Positions 8,171-17,009 of a stretch of DNA of 64,000 bases are shown piece by piece. The DNA is from Lacrimispora xylanolytica (lineage in GTDB: Bacteria > Bacillota > Clostridia > Lachnospirales > Lachnospiraceae). Under the pieces are notes generated by a model that saw only the letters and a list, made by a program, of their open reading frames with translations, did no database searches and was not told the origin of the DNA. The stretch's first letter is position 1; every line of letters starts with the position of its first letter. Made by a program: the position numbers and the translations under genes. The DNA lies in assembly GCF_026723765.1 (NCBI RefSeq), contig NZ_CP113524.1, positions 1,287,001-1,351,000 on the forward strand, read 5' to 3'.

Positions 8171-9558
8171 TGGACGTTTTAAAGAAAGTACCAGTAAGAG
8201 AACAGAATCCAAAGGTAAGAGCAACTAATTTTGAGGAAGTCTGCCTTGGATACAATGAAGAAGAAGCAAGAGAGGAAGCTTCACGCTGCATCAAGTGTAA
8301 AAACCCAAGATGTGTGGGCGGCTGTCCTGTTTCCATAAATATTCCAGGATTTATTAAAGAAGTGGAAGACGGTAATATCGAAGAAGCATCAAAGATCATT
8401 GCATTGTCTTCTGCCCTGCCTGCGGTATGCGGACGTGTATGCCCCCAGGAAAGTCAGTGTGAAGGCGTATGCATCCGTGGAATCAAGGGAGAACCGGTTT
8501 CCATTGGAAAGCTGGAGCGTTTCGTAGCGGATTGGTCCAGAGAACACGGTATCGTACCTCAGGCTCCAGAAAAGACCAACGGAAAAAAGGTAGCAGTCAT
8601 TGGTTCCGGCCCCTCCGGCCTTACCTGTGCGGGGGACCTTGCAAAGCTTGGTTATGAAGTGACCATTTTCGAAGCTCTTCATGAGCCAGGCGGAGTTTTG
8701 ACCTATGGTATCCCAGAGTTCCGTCTTCCCAAGGAACGCGTGGTTCAGCCTGAGATTGACAACGTAAGAAAGCTTGGCGTAACCATTGAGACCAATGTAA
8801 TCATTGGTAAATCTGTAACCATTGATCAGCTTTTCGATGAGGAAGGTTTTCAGGCCGTATTCATCGGTTCCGGTGCCGGACTCCCCATGTTTATGGGAAT
8901 ACCAGGTGAGAATGCCAACGGCGTATTCTCAGCCAATGAATATTTAACCAGAAGCAACCTGATGAAAGCATTCCGCGATGATTATGACACACCGATTGCA
9001 GCAGGCAAGAAGGTAGCAGTCGTAGGCGGCGGAAACGTTGCCATGGATGCAGCCAGAACAGCGCTTCGTCTTGGTGCAGAGGTTCATGTTGTTTATAGGA
9101 GAAGTGAAGCAGAGCTTCCTGCCAGAGCAGAAGAAGTTCATCACGCAAAAGAAGAAGGTATTATTTTTGACCTGCTGACCAATCCGACTGAAATCTTAAC
9201 CGATGAAAAAGGCTGGGTCAATGGAATGAAATGCATTAGAATGGAACTTGGAGAACCGGATGCATCCGGCAGAAGAAAACCGGTAGAGGTTAAGGATTCT
9301 GAATTTGTCATTGACGTAGATACCGTCATTATGTCTCTTGGTACCTCACCAAATCCTCTGATTTCCAATACGACTAAGGGATTGGATATCAATAAGCGCA
9401 GATGTATTATTGCGGAAGAGGATACTGGAAAGACCAGCAAGGAAGGCGTTTATGCCGGCGGAGATGCAGTAACAGGTGCTGCGACCGTAATTCTTGCCAT
9501 GGAAGCCGGCCGTGCCGGTGCCAGAGGAATTCACGAATTTCTTTCTGCCAAGGATTGA
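8170..9558 (+). CDS. gltA: NADPH-dependent glutamate synthase-like subunit (NfnB / GltA)
   Basis: Large flavoprotein partner of the preceding gene. The 462-residue protein has two N-terminal 4Fe-4S cysteine groups (CIKCKNPRCVGGCP near residues 40-53; CGRVCPQESQCEGVC near 86-100), an FAD dinucleotide fold (GSGPSGL near 145), and an NADPH fold (GGGNVAMDAARTAL near 284). This is the GltD/NfnB architecture. In Clostridia this gene is usually annotated gltA, but the partner here is NfnA-like and no glutamate synthase large subunit is nearby, so bifurcating transhydrogenase is the more likely job. Start and stop overlap the neighbour by one base. Confidence 0.9.
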   Translation: MDVLKKVPVREQNPKVRATNFEEVCLGYNEEEAREEASRCIKCKNPRCVGGCPVSINIPGFIKEVEDGNIEEASKIIALSSALPAVCGRVCPQESQCEGVCIRGIKGEPVSIGKLERFVADWSREHGIVPQAPEKTNGKKVAVIGSGPSGLTCAGDLAKLGYEVTIFEALHEPGGVLTYGIPEFRLPKERVVQPEIDNVRKLGVTIETNVIIGKSVTIDQLFDEEGFQAVFIGSGAGLPMFMGIPGENANGVFSANEYLTRSNLMKAFRDDYDTPIAAGKKVAVVGGGNVAMDAARTALRLGAEVHVVYRRSEAELPARAEEVHHAKEEGIIFDLLTNPTEILTDEKGWVNGMKCIRMELGEPDASGRRKPVEVKDSEFVIDVDTVIMSLGTSPNPLISNTTKGLDINKRRCIIAEEDTGKTSKEGVYAGGDAVTGAATVILAMEAGRAGARGIHEFLSAKD

Positions 9559-9569
9559 TCCGTAGATAG

Positions 9570-9597
9570 AAAAGGGCTGCCGTATGGCAGCCCTTTT
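9570..9597 (+). terminator. Terminator after nfnAB
   Basis: AAAAGGGCTGCC, short loop, GGCAGCCCTTTT: a 12-base stem with a U-rich 3' side. Confidence 0.85.
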
Positions 9598-9616
9598 GAA
9601 ACGGAGTAATTGATGT

Positions 9617-10963
9617 ATGAACAGAAAAATTGATTTGTTAAATGGAAAAATATTTAAAGCCTTAACTGGCCTGGCACTGCCTATTATGGGAACAGCCATG
9701 CTTCAGATGGCCTATAACTTAACGGATATGGCTTGGCTTGGACTGGTAGGGGCGGAAGCAGTTGCTGCCGTAGGTGCAGCGGGAATGTATGTATGGCTGT
9801 CCCAGGGAGTGGTAGCAATGGCCAAAATGGGCGGACAGGTTAAAGTGGCTCACTCCTTAGGCCGGAAAGAGCCGGAGGAAGCTGGGAAATATGTTACGGC
9901 TGCCTTACAGATGGGAATGTTATTTGCTGTTTTGTTTGGAGCAGTTTGCTATTTTGGAGCAAGCTTATTGATTGGATTTTTTGGATTGAATCATGAATCC
10001 ATTATTCTAAATGCCCAGGTATATTTAAAAATCACCTGCGGGCTTATTTTTTTCTCCTTTTTTAATGGAATTATAACTGGAATTATGACTGCAACGGGAG
10101 ACAGCAGAACGCCTTTATATGCAAATGTAGTCGGTCTCGTTTTAAATATTGTTTTAAACCCGTTATTAATCTTTGGGTTTGGTCCATTAAAGGGCTTTGG
10201 CGTGGCTGGTTCTGCATCAGCTACCGTGCTGGCGCAATTTATTGTTTCTGTGATGTTCTTAAGAGCCATCCGAAAGGACAAACATGTTTTTGACAAGGTT
10301 CATATATTACACAAGGTTCCCTGGAATTACAGAAAGGAAATCGTTAAAATAGGGTTTCCTACCTCAATCCAGAATTTAATCTACACCAGCATCTCCATGG
10401 TCCTGACCCGTTTTGTAGCCGGTTTTGGAGATACAGCTGTTGCAGTGCTAAGGGTTGGAGGCCAGATCGAGTCCATTTCCTGGATGACAGCCGATGGTTT
10501 CGCGGCTGCCATTAATTCCTTTATTGGACAAAACTATGGAGCCAGACAATTTAAACGGGTGAAAAAGGGATATTCCACAGCCATTGGTATTATGGCTGTC
10601 TGGGGGTTCTTCTGCTCTGCACTCTTAATATGCTTTCCCTCCCAGATATTTGGAGTTTTTATTCATGAGCAGGATGTGATTCCCCTTGGTGTTAAGTATC
10701 TTGTAATACTGGGATTCTCTCAGATGTTCATGTGCCTGGAGCTTACCACCATTGGAGCTTTATCCGGCCTTGGGAAAACATTGTTATGTTCCATCATAAG
10801 CATCATATTTACCTCCGCAAGAATCCCTCTTGCAATTCTTTTAAGCGGTACCTCTCTGGGACTTGATGGTATCTGGTGGGCATTCTCCATATCCTCGATT
10901 ATAAAAGGAATTTTGTTCTTCCTCTGCTTTTTGCTGGTTGCAAAAAAGCTTCCAAACGATTAA
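9617..10963 (+). CDS. MATE family efflux transporter
   Basis: Polytopic inner-membrane exporter of the multidrug and toxic compound extrusion family, normally driven by Na+ or H+. The 448-residue length and about 12 hydrophobic segments fit. Typical features are the N-terminal LALPIMGTAMLQMAYNLTDMAWLG, the mid-protein repeat start IVKIGFPTSIQNLIY near residue 245, and INSFIGQNYGA near 298. The substrate cannot be predicted. It stands alone between two terminated units; ribosome site CGGAG. Confidence 0.88.
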   Translation: MNRKIDLLNGKIFKALTGLALPIMGTAMLQMAYNLTDMAWLGLVGAEAVAAVGAAGMYVWLSQGVVAMAKMGGQVKVAHSLGRKEPEEAGKYVTAALQMGMLFAVLFGAVCYFGASLLIGFFGLNHESIILNAQVYLKITCGLIFFSFFNGIITGIMTATGDSRTPLYANVVGLVLNIVLNPLLIFGFGPLKGFGVAGSASATVLAQFIVSVMFLRAIRKDKHVFDKVHILHKVPWNYRKEIVKIGFPTSIQNLIYTSISMVLTRFVAGFGDTAVAVLRVGGQIESISWMTADGFAAAINSFIGQNYGARQFKRVKKGYSTAIGIMAVWGFFCSALLICFPSQIFGVFIHEQDVIPLGVKYLVILGFSQMFMCLELTTIGALSGLGKTLLCSIISIIFTSARIPLAILLSGTSLGLDGIWWAFSISSIIKGILFFLCFLLVAKKLPND

Positions 10964-11081
10964 AAATGGTAAAATAAAACAAAGTTATTACATCAAATTT
11001 AAAAAATTAATAATTTTGGACTTGAATTTTATTCCTGTTTTAGTTAACATATATAGTAGAAAATATGGTAAAAGGGAACGG

Positions 11082-12332
11082 ATGATGAAACGAAAATTAC
11101 TATTTAACAGCATTCATAAGAATGCAAAAGGACTACGAAAGTTTTTTTTAAGTTCGCTCATAGGTATCCTGGTCGTAAGCCAGACAGTGCCGGCTTATGC
11201 TCTTACGAAAGCAGAAAAAGAGAAACAGGAAGCGCAAAAAAAGATGGAAGAGGCCAATCAAAAGGCCAAGGATGCGGAGAATAAAAAGAGTGCCGCTCAA
11301 AGTCAGGTATCAAAGCTTACTTCTAATCTCACAGAACTTTTATCTGATATCAAGGTACTGGAAAATGATATGGCGAATAAAGAAGCCGAAATCAAACAGG
11401 CCGAAAAGGATTATGAAGAGGCAAAGAAAGAAGAAGAAAAACAGTATTCTGCAATGAAAAAGAGAATCCAGTATATGTATGAAAAGGGCGATACGGAATA
11501 TCTGGATATATTTCTTCAGGTAAAGAACATGTCTGATCTTCTTAATAAGGCTGAGTATGTAGAAGGCATTTATACATATGACCGTAAGATGCTTGAGACA
11601 TATCAGGAGACCAAACAAAAGGTTGCCGATTACAAGGCTGACTTGGAAGATGATAAAGCCGAGATGGAAGGCATGAAGCTTGAATATAAGGAACAGCAGG
11701 GCCAGCTTGAGACCTTGATCAGCAAAAAGAAAAAAGAGGTTTCCAACTTTGACGGCCAGCTTGCAGTTGCAAAGCAGGAAGCTGCAGCTTATGCCAAGAC
11801 TGTAGAGAAGAAGAATGAGGAAATCCGTAAGGCGAAGGAAGAAGAAGCCAGACGGAGAGCCGCTGAGGAAGCCAGGAAAAAAGCAGAAGAAGATGCAAGA
11901 AAGAAAGCCGCAAAGAATACTTCTGGTAAGTCCACAAGTGCCAACAATACATATTCCGGGCCAACCGCAGCAAAGAGCAGCGGCGGCAGCGCCTCGGGAC
12001 GAGCTGTGGCTGACTATGGCCTTCAGTTCCTTGGAAATCCATATGTCTTTGGCGGAACCAGCTTAACAAACGGAGCGGACTGTTCCGGCTTTACCCAGGC
12101 GGTCTACCGGAAATTCGGTTATTCTCTGCCCAGAAGCTCAACGGAGCAGCGCTCTGCTGGCCGGGAGGTGTCTTATGCAGATGCCCAGCCGGGAGATTTG
12201 ATCTGTTATGCAGGCCATATAGCTATTTACATCGGCAATGGACAGATTGTTCATGCAAGCAGCCCAAGGACTGGAATTAAGATAGGTACAGCTACTTACC
12301 GGACCATTCTATCTGTAAGAAGAATCGTTTAA
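11082..12332 (+). CDS. Secreted coiled-coil NlpC/P60 peptidoglycan endopeptidase
   Basis: A cell-wall hydrolase of 416 residues. A signal peptide (about residues 1-40, ending ...VPAYA, then LTKAEK) directs export. Residues about 45-265 form a Lys/Glu/Gln-rich coiled coil of the PcsB/CwlO type. An Ala/Lys and Ser/Gly linker leads to a C-terminal NlpC/P60 domain with catalytic Cys in GADCSGF, His in GHIAIYIGNG and a following HASS. Such proteins cut D-Glu-diaminopimelate stem bonds, and the coiled coil usually mediates FtsEX-type control. The first ATG with a ribosome site (AAGGGAACGG) is 11082; the frame extends upstream but without a ribosome site and into the MATE gene. Confidence 0.88.
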   Translation: MMKRKLLFNSIHKNAKGLRKFFLSSLIGILVVSQTVPAYALTKAEKEKQEAQKKMEEANQKAKDAENKKSAAQSQVSKLTSNLTELLSDIKVLENDMANKEAEIKQAEKDYEEAKKEEEKQYSAMKKRIQYMYEKGDTEYLDIFLQVKNMSDLLNKAEYVEGIYTYDRKMLETYQETKQKVADYKADLEDDKAEMEGMKLEYKEQQGQLETLISKKKKEVSNFDGQLAVAKQEAAAYAKTVEKKNEEIRKAKEEEARRRAAEEARKKAEEDARKKAAKNTSGKSTSANNTYSGPTAAKSSGGSASGRAVADYGLQFLGNPYVFGGTSLTNGADCSGFTQAVYRKFGYSLPRSSTEQRSAGREVSYADAQPGDLICYAGHIAIYIGNGQIVHASSPRTGIKIGTATYRTILSVRRIV

Positions 12333-12350
12333 ATGTCATAATATAGTTGA

Positions 12351-12398
12351 AAGCCGGAAGGCAGAAATCCCGTGATTTCTGCCTTCCGGCTTTTGTAT
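12351..12398 (+). terminator. Terminator after the NlpC/P60 gene
   Basis: Long stem AAGCCGGAAGGCAGAAATC paired with its complement, followed by TTTTG. Confidence 0.85.
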
Positions 12399-12514
12399 AA
12401 AATAAAAAACACTTGCGGAAATCGACATAATATGAGAAAATGTAATCAAGTATGATGTGATATATTTAACAAAGTACTTTTCACAATTATTACTTATTCG
12501 AAAGGAGTTTTAAC

Positions 12515-13207
12515 ATGATTTATTCACATGAAGTAGAAGAGATGTGCGTAGTAGCACAGGGCGTTCACCACGGCGCAGCTCCAATCCCGGAAGAAGCAAA
12601 ATGGGTAAAATCTAAAGAAGTTAAAGATATCTCCGGTTTAACACATGGCGTTGGTTGGTGTGCTCCTCAGCAGGGTGCATGCAAGCTGACTCTTAACGTA
12701 AAAGAAGGAATCGTTCAGGAAGCATTAGTAGAAACTATCGGTTGCTCCGGTATGACTCATTCCGCTGCTATGGCAGCTGAGATTCTGCCAGGTTTAACTG
12801 TTTTAGAAGCATTAAATACAGATCTTGTTTGTGACGCTATTAACACTGCTATGAGAGAGTTATTCTTACAGATCGCTTACGGAAGAACTCAGAGTGCATT
12901 TTCCGAAGACGGTCTTCCAGTAGGTGCGGGCCTGGAAGACTTAGGAAAAGGACTTCGTTCACAGGTAGGAACCATGTACGGAACCTTAAAGAAAGGTCCT
13001 CGTTATTTAGAGATGGCAGAAGGTTATGTAACCGGCATTGCTCTTGATGAGGAAAATCAGATCATTGGTTATCAGTTTGTAAGTCTTGGCAAGATGACTG
13101 ATTTTATTAAAAAGGGTGACGATCCGAATACCGCTTGGGAAAAGGCAAAAGGACAGTACGGCCGCGTTGCAGATGCTGTTAAGATCATTGACCCAAGACA
13201 TGAATAA
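12515..13207 (+). CDS. NifU-like iron-sulfur cluster scaffold family protein
   Basis: A 230-residue cytoplasmic protein annotated in related Clostridia as an iron-sulfur assembly scaffold. The N-terminal half keeps a NifU/IscU-like pattern with conserved cysteines: GWCAPQQGACKL near residues 48-59 and ETIGCSGMTHSAAMAAEIL near 78-96, the latter matching the IscU CxG...SAS core. The second half is not recognised. No cysteine desulfurase is adjacent; instead it is paired with the GGGtGRT gene, a pairing I recall from other Firmicutes. Ribosome site GAAAGGAG. Function of the pair is unknown. Confidence 0.7.
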   Translation: MIYSHEVEEMCVVAQGVHHGAAPIPEEAKWVKSKEVKDISGLTHGVGWCAPQQGACKLTLNVKEGIVQEALVETIGCSGMTHSAAMAAEILPGLTVLEALNTDLVCDAINTAMRELFLQIAYGRTQSAFSEDGLPVGAGLEDLGKGLRSQVGTMYGTLKKGPRYLEMAEGYVTGIALDEENQIIGYQFVSLGKMTDFIKKGDDPNTAWEKAKGQYGRVADAVKIIDPRHE

Positions 13208-13256
13208 TCGGCTGACCGGAAAATAGTTATTGGCCAATAATAAGGAGGACAAGGTA

Positions 13257-14267
13257 ATGGCATTATTTGAATCATATGAAAGAAGAATTGAAAAAATCAA
13301 TTCCGTATTAAATAGCTATGGGATTGCTTCTATCGAAGAAGCTGAGAAGATTACAAAAGATGCAGGTCTTGATGTATATGAGCAGGTAAAGAAGATTCAG
13401 CCGATTTGTTTTGAAAATGCGTGCTGGGCATACATAGTTGGTGCAGCAATCGCCATCAAAAAAGATTGCAGAAAAGCAGCAGACGCTGCAGCAGCCATTG
13501 GTGAAGGCCTTCAGGCTTTCTGTATTCCTGGATCTGTAGCTGATCAGCGTAACGTAGGTATCGGACACGGAAACTTAGGAAAGATGCTGTTAGAAGAAGG
13601 TACAGACTGCTTCTGCTTCCTTGCAGGACATGAGTCCTTCGCAGCAGCAGAAGGTGCCATCGGTATTGCTGAGAAGGCAAACAAAGTTCGCCAGAAACCT
13701 TTAAGAGTTATTTTAAATGGTTTAGGAAAAGATGCTGCTCAGATCATTTCCAGAATCAACGGCTTTACTTATGTAGAAACAGAGATGGATTACTACACAG
13801 GCGAAGTAAAAGAACTTTTCAGAAAATCTTATTCTGAAGGCTTAAGAGCAAAAGTAAACTGCTACGGTGCCAACGACGTAACCGAAGGCGTTGCTATCAT
13901 GTGGAAAGAGGGCGTAGATGTTTCCATCACCGGTAACTCCACAAACCCAACCAGATTCCAGCATCCAGTAGCAGGTACCTATAAAAAGGAATGCAACGAG
14001 AAAGGCAAACAGTACTTCTCCGTAGCTTCCGGCGGCGGTACAGGCCGTACCCTTCACCCAGATAACATGGGCGCAGGCCCAGCTTCCTATGGTATGACAG
14101 ATACTATGGGACGTATGCACTCTGACGCTCAGTTTGCAGGTTCTTCTTCCGTACCAGCTCACGTTGAGATGATGGGTCTTATTGGTATGGGTAATAACCC
14201 AATGGTAGGTGCTACTGTAGCTGTAGCTGTCGGAATTGAAGAGAGCGCTACTGCTGGTAAGTTCTAA
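13257..14267 (+). CDS. GGGtGRT protein family
   Basis: A 336-residue protein recognised by its C-terminal signature ASGGGTGRTLHPDN (about residues 258-271), after which the family is named. No biochemical function is established to my knowledge. Alanine/glycine-rich stretches and conserved GNSTNPTRFQHP suggest a compact enzyme-like fold. ATG 13257 has AAGGAGG upstream; the nine codons before it belong to the leader. It follows the NifU-like gene by 49 bases and ends in a strong terminator. The last 32 codons and the 3' untranslated region have a decayed second copy 2.6 kb downstream (see findings). Confidence 0.75.
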   Translation: MALFESYERRIEKINSVLNSYGIASIEEAEKITKDAGLDVYEQVKKIQPICFENACWAYIVGAAIAIKKDCRKAADAAAAIGEGLQAFCIPGSVADQRNVGIGHGNLGKMLLEEGTDCFCFLAGHESFAAAEGAIGIAEKANKVRQKPLRVILNGLGKDAAQIISRINGFTYVETEMDYYTGEVKELFRKSYSEGLRAKVNCYGANDVTEGVAIMWKEGVDVSITGNSTNPTRFQHPVAGTYKKECNEKGKQYFSVASGGGTGRTLHPDNMGAGPASYGMTDTMGRMHSDAQFAGSSSVPAHVEMMGLIGMGNNPMVGATVAVAVGIEESATAGKF

Positions 14268-14337
14268 GAAATAAGCTTGATTTTATTAGGGATTGTAATA
14301 AATAGACGAAAAAATACGCATAAGTAATCATAAGAAG

Positions 14338-14364
14338 AGGAGCCGTTTTTGCGGCTCCTTTTTT
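14338..14364 (+). terminator. Terminator after the GGGtGRT gene
   Basis: AGGAGCCG, loop TTTTT, CGGCTCC and a T-run. A near-identical hairpin occurs at 16933-16959. Confidence 0.85.
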
Positions 14365-14482
14365 CTGTATAAAATGAGGGTAAATTGAGATTATGAGACA
14401 TATTTCCTTATTAACATTAAGAAGTTACTATTTAGGACGATTATTTATATGTAACATTATAACTGAGAAGCGAGGGAATGAG

Positions 14483-14809
14483 ATGAATGAAGAAGTATTA
14501 GTATTTGGAAAAGGAATTAAGATTTGGAGCATTATTTGTATCGTTTTAAGCGCACTTGCTGCAATTGTCAATGGTACGTTAGGATTTTTTGATCTGGCTG
14601 TTATTGGTTTAGCTGGTTGTGCTGCATATGTACTGCTGTTAATTAAGAAAACGAAGATTGCCTTTTACGCCATTGTTGTTTGTACAATCATTATAATGGT
14701 TCTAAATGTGGCTATACATAGTGTGGGGATTATATCATCAATGGTCGGTCTGGTAAATCCTATCATTACATTTTGTTTTCTATCGAAATACTGGAAACAG
14801 ATGCAATAA
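14483..14809 (+). CDS. Small hydrophobic membrane protein, unknown
   Basis: A 108-residue protein with about three to four hydrophobic segments (IWSIICIVLSALAAIVN, LAVIGLAGCAAYVLLLI, IAFYAIVVCTIIIMVLNVAI and a shorter C-terminal one). I do not recognise the family. ATG 14483 has a GAGGG ribosome site; an upstream in-frame ATG at 14393 has none. It lies in an AT-rich island between two copies of the GGGtGRT gene end, so it is probably an acquired gene. Confidence 0.55.
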   Translation: MNEEVLVFGKGIKIWSIICIVLSALAAIVNGTLGFFDLAVIGLAGCAAYVLLLIKKTKIAFYAIVVCTIIIMVLNVAIHSVGIISSMVGLVNPIITFCFLSKYWKQMQ

Positions 14810-14886
14810 ATGATGATGGTAGGCGAACTATCTAATCTGTTTAGCTGTCAGATCATAGTTTAGAATACGAACAGGGGATCGAGTCA

Positions 14887-15336
14887 TTGAAAAATGCAAA
14901 GAGAAAGAAATTAAGAAATATTTTTTTAGTATTATTTGTAATAATAACTGTAGCCTGCGTAGTGTTAAACCTGAAAGTAAATAATGGAGTAAGGGAAGAG
15001 GACTGTGAGAAGGTAGAAGTAGAAATTTTAGATGTAAATAAAAATGTCGTTGCTAAAAAGATGTTTAGAAAAAAAGCGAAAGAATTCATAAAGGTCACCG
15101 CTGCCTATCAAAATAAGGAGTATGAAGTAAAGGGTGCGGTAGGTTATGATAAATTTGTAAGACTAAAGGGACACAAGTTTAATGCATTGCTTTATAATGA
15201 TGAAATCTATTATGACCTAGCCAGTGCAAAAACATCAACAGCTTTTGGAACTATATATTTTATATTATTAGCAGCAGATTTTGGGTGTTTAATGCTGGCG
15301 GCTCAATTTAGTACTAAGAAAAAAGATTCAGATTAA
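14887..15336 (+). CDS. Membrane protein with an extracytoplasmic domain, unknown
   Basis: A 149-residue protein with a basic N-terminus, one transmembrane segment (IFLVLFVIITVACVVLNL), a soluble stretch of about 75 residues rich in Lys and Glu, and a second hydrophobic segment (TIYFILLAADFGCLMLAA) before a KKK tail. No family recognised. The only suitable start is TTG 14887, preceded by AGGGGAT. Part of the same AT-rich island as its neighbours; followed by its own terminator. Confidence 0.5.
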   Translation: MKNAKRKKLRNIFLVLFVIITVACVVLNLKVNNGVREEDCEKVEVEILDVNKNVVAKKMFRKKAKEFIKVTAAYQNKEYEVKGAVGYDKFVRLKGHKFNALLYNDEIYYDLASAKTSTAFGTIYFILLAADFGCLMLAAQFSTKKKDSD

Positions 15337-15360
15337 TTGTGTAATAATTAATACTTTGAC

Positions 15361-15398
15361 AAAAGGTAGCATTCATGGGGATGCTGCCTTTTATTTTT
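15361..15398 (+). terminator. Terminator after 14887-15336
   Basis: AAAAGGTAGCAT paired with ATGCTGCCTTTT and then a T-rich tail. Confidence 0.75.
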
Positions 15399-15480
15399 AG
15401 ATTTTATTGAGTATCTGGAGTTTGTTTTATATGTATCAGATCTGTAGACAGTATTGTTTATTGGAGAGAAGTAAATCTAT

Positions 15481-15729
15481 TTATTTATAGAATATATGAA
15501 ATATTATCATAAACCAACACATTAAAGAAGTGACACCACCTATAACTAAAAAAATGCTTTCAATGCTAATTACACAATCAATTGCGCTTTGCATTTTAGA
15601 ATCCCTGTGGGATTTGAATTCCTCTTCACCAGCGATGTTTTTTCTGCGAACATGTCTTCTTTTTTCAACCGATTTTAGATACAGACCTGATCCTAAATAA
15701 AGTGCACCCATGATAAAATATGTTGACAA
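15481..15729 (-). CDS. Small membrane protein, unknown
   Basis: An 82-residue protein with an N-terminal hydrophobic segment (YFIMGALYLGSGLYL), a strongly charged middle (EKRRHVRRKNIAGEEEFKSHRD), and a C-terminal membrane helix (FLVIGGVTSLMCWFMIIFHIFY). The TTG start at 15729 is supported by AAGGGGG about 9 bases upstream. No family recognised; orphan on the opposite strand within the AT-rich island. Confidence 0.45.
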   Translation of the reverse strand: MSTYFIMGALYLGSGLYLKSVEKRRHVRRKNIAGEEEFKSHRDSKMQSAIDCVISIESIFLVIGGVTSLMCWFMIIFHIFYK

Positions 15730-16146
15730 GTCTCGTTTCCCCCTTATATCTGTAATTTAATATTTTGTATATTATACGAAATAAATCATATGATAGCAAG
15801 TAATCATAAAGTATAATTTATAAATGCCATAAGATATTACGCGAGTGCTAAAGGAAAAGCATTCATTTTGGATTGTAGATGGATAACGGTATAAGCGCTA
15901 CAGCTGAGTATTGTCATGATTGTACATATTGATAAATATTTGTGTTTTTGCAAATGGAGTGAGTCAAAAACAAATACGAAAAAATATAAGCCTTTCAATA
16001 AATATATTTAGAGGTTATGCGACCAGAGGGTAATGCAGAAGATTTCATCAAACTCGATTAGGATTTGATAACGTGTGCTAAAATGTTTTCATCGTCATGT
16101 AAAATAACTAAGTAATAATTGCTATATCACAAATTTATTATTTATG
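15730..16146. other. AT-rich non-coding stretch of the island
   Basis: No supported gene. It contains an inverted repeat TGTTTTTG / CAAAAACA (15943-15950 and 15965-15972) and a weaker ATCAAA / TTTGAT pair near 16047-16069, and ends in a terminator at 16147. Either a decayed gene or a short untranslated transcript may have been here. Confidence 0.3.
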
Positions 16147-16186
16147 AAACGTCCATCTTTAATTAACGCTAGGTGGGCGTTTTTTT
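16147..16186 (+). terminator. Orphan terminator
   Basis: AAACGTCCATC pairs (with wobbles) with GGTGGGCGTTT and runs into seven Ts. No gene ends just upstream on this strand, which points to a lost gene or small RNA. Confidence 0.6.
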
Positions 16187-16355
16187 AGTAAATATGAAAA
16201 TTTAGAAAATTATTAAAAAATCTATGTGCTTAAAAACCGTTTCCTATTCGTGTCCTGTTACTGATTATTTGGCAGATTTATAATAGAATTATTCCTAATT
16301 ATTTATTTTGGAATAGATACTGGTAAGTATAAAAGATGAAAGAGAGGTTTTATTT

Positions 16356-16793
16356 ATGGATGAAAAAAAGTGTTGTACTGTTGTTAATCACTATTATGGT
16401 TGCTGTGGTGGCTGCAGAAATGTTGGTCCAGAGACTGAAAACGTATATTCTACGGAAGAATTTGTATGCGGTAAATGGATTGACGGTAAGCCAATTTATC
16501 GAAAGGTCATTACAGGATCGCTAGCAAATGAAAGTGGTAATTCGTTAGTATTTGCAGATGTTTCAGGACTTAATATTGATAGACTGGTTGATTTGTACGG
16601 TAGTGCTACCAATAAGGCAGAAACGGGTCAGATCGTGTTGCAGACATCCTATAACCGCGCAGATGCGCTACCTGTTGCAGTAAATATGGTTTATGATGCG
16701 GGAGCAGGTGAGTTACAATATTACTTTGTTAATGTTGGTGGATTTTATTCTGGTGCCTCTGCATACGTGGTTATTGAATATACAAAGAAATAA
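16356..16793 (+). CDS. Phage-like receptor-binding or appendage protein
   Basis: A 145-residue protein. The N-terminus is Cys-rich (CCTVVNHYYGCCGGC). The segment FVCGKWIDGKPIYRKVITGS near residues 37-56 resembles the T.E..vGtWIDGKPlYrkt motif that often starts C-terminal domains of tail-associated or receptor-binding proteins of Firmicute phages; the remaining beta-rich sequence ends AYVVIEYTKK, also typical. Start ATG 16356 has AGAGAGG upstream. No other phage gene adjoins it, so it is probably a prophage or island remnant. A competing frame at 16336 is less likely because its ATG lacks a ribosome site. Confidence 0.55.
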   Translation: MDEKKCCTVVNHYYGCCGGCRNVGPETENVYSTEEFVCGKWIDGKPIYRKVITGSLANESGNSLVFADVSGLNIDRLVDLYGSATNKAETGQIVLQTSYNRADALPVAVNMVYDAGAGELQYYFVNVGGFYSGASAYVVIEYTKK

Positions 16794-16796
16794 TCT

Positions 16797-16886
16797 ATGC
16801 GACTGCTAGGTGTAATACTTTAAAAAATGGTAGACGCTAAGGTTGCGGTTAGATTTGAGGAAAGTGTTACAGTAGGCGAGCACTAA
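16797..16886 (+). pseudogene. Decayed duplicate of the GGGtGRT gene 3' end
   Basis: Thirty codons from ATG 16797 to TAA 16884-16886 align in frame to the last 32 codons of the gene ending at 14267: the reading is M-R-L-L-G-V-I-L-stop-K-M-V-D-A-K-V-A-V, then R-F-E-E-S-V-T-V-G-E-H-stop, against M-G-L-I-G-M-G-N-N-P-M-V-G-A-T-V-A-V-A-V-G-I-E-E-S-A-T-A-G-K-F-stop. About half the residues match, with an internal stop and loss of two codons in the VAVAV run. Similarity continues past the stop (AAGCTTGATTTT, GTAATAAATA) to the terminator. Confidence 0.7.
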
Positions 16887-16932
16887 AAAAAGCTTGATTT
16901 TTATAATGTTATGTAATAAATAACTAAAAATA

Positions 16933-16959
16933 AGGGAGCCGTTTTTGCGGCTCCTTTTT
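16933..16959 (+). terminator. Second copy of the GGGtGRT terminator
   Basis: GGAGCC, GTTTTTGC loop, GGCTCC, T-run; same core as the hairpin at 14338-14364. Can act on both strands. Confidence 0.75.
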
Positions 16960-17009
16960 CTAGTGATTTATTCAATTTCCGTATGTAAAAGCTATGAAAT
17001 CATATCATT

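Noticed and set aside
16336-16524. Alternative 62-codon frame overlapping the phage-like gene
   Set aside because: The ATG has no ribosome site and the product shows no family; the 145-residue frame has a site and a recognisable motif.
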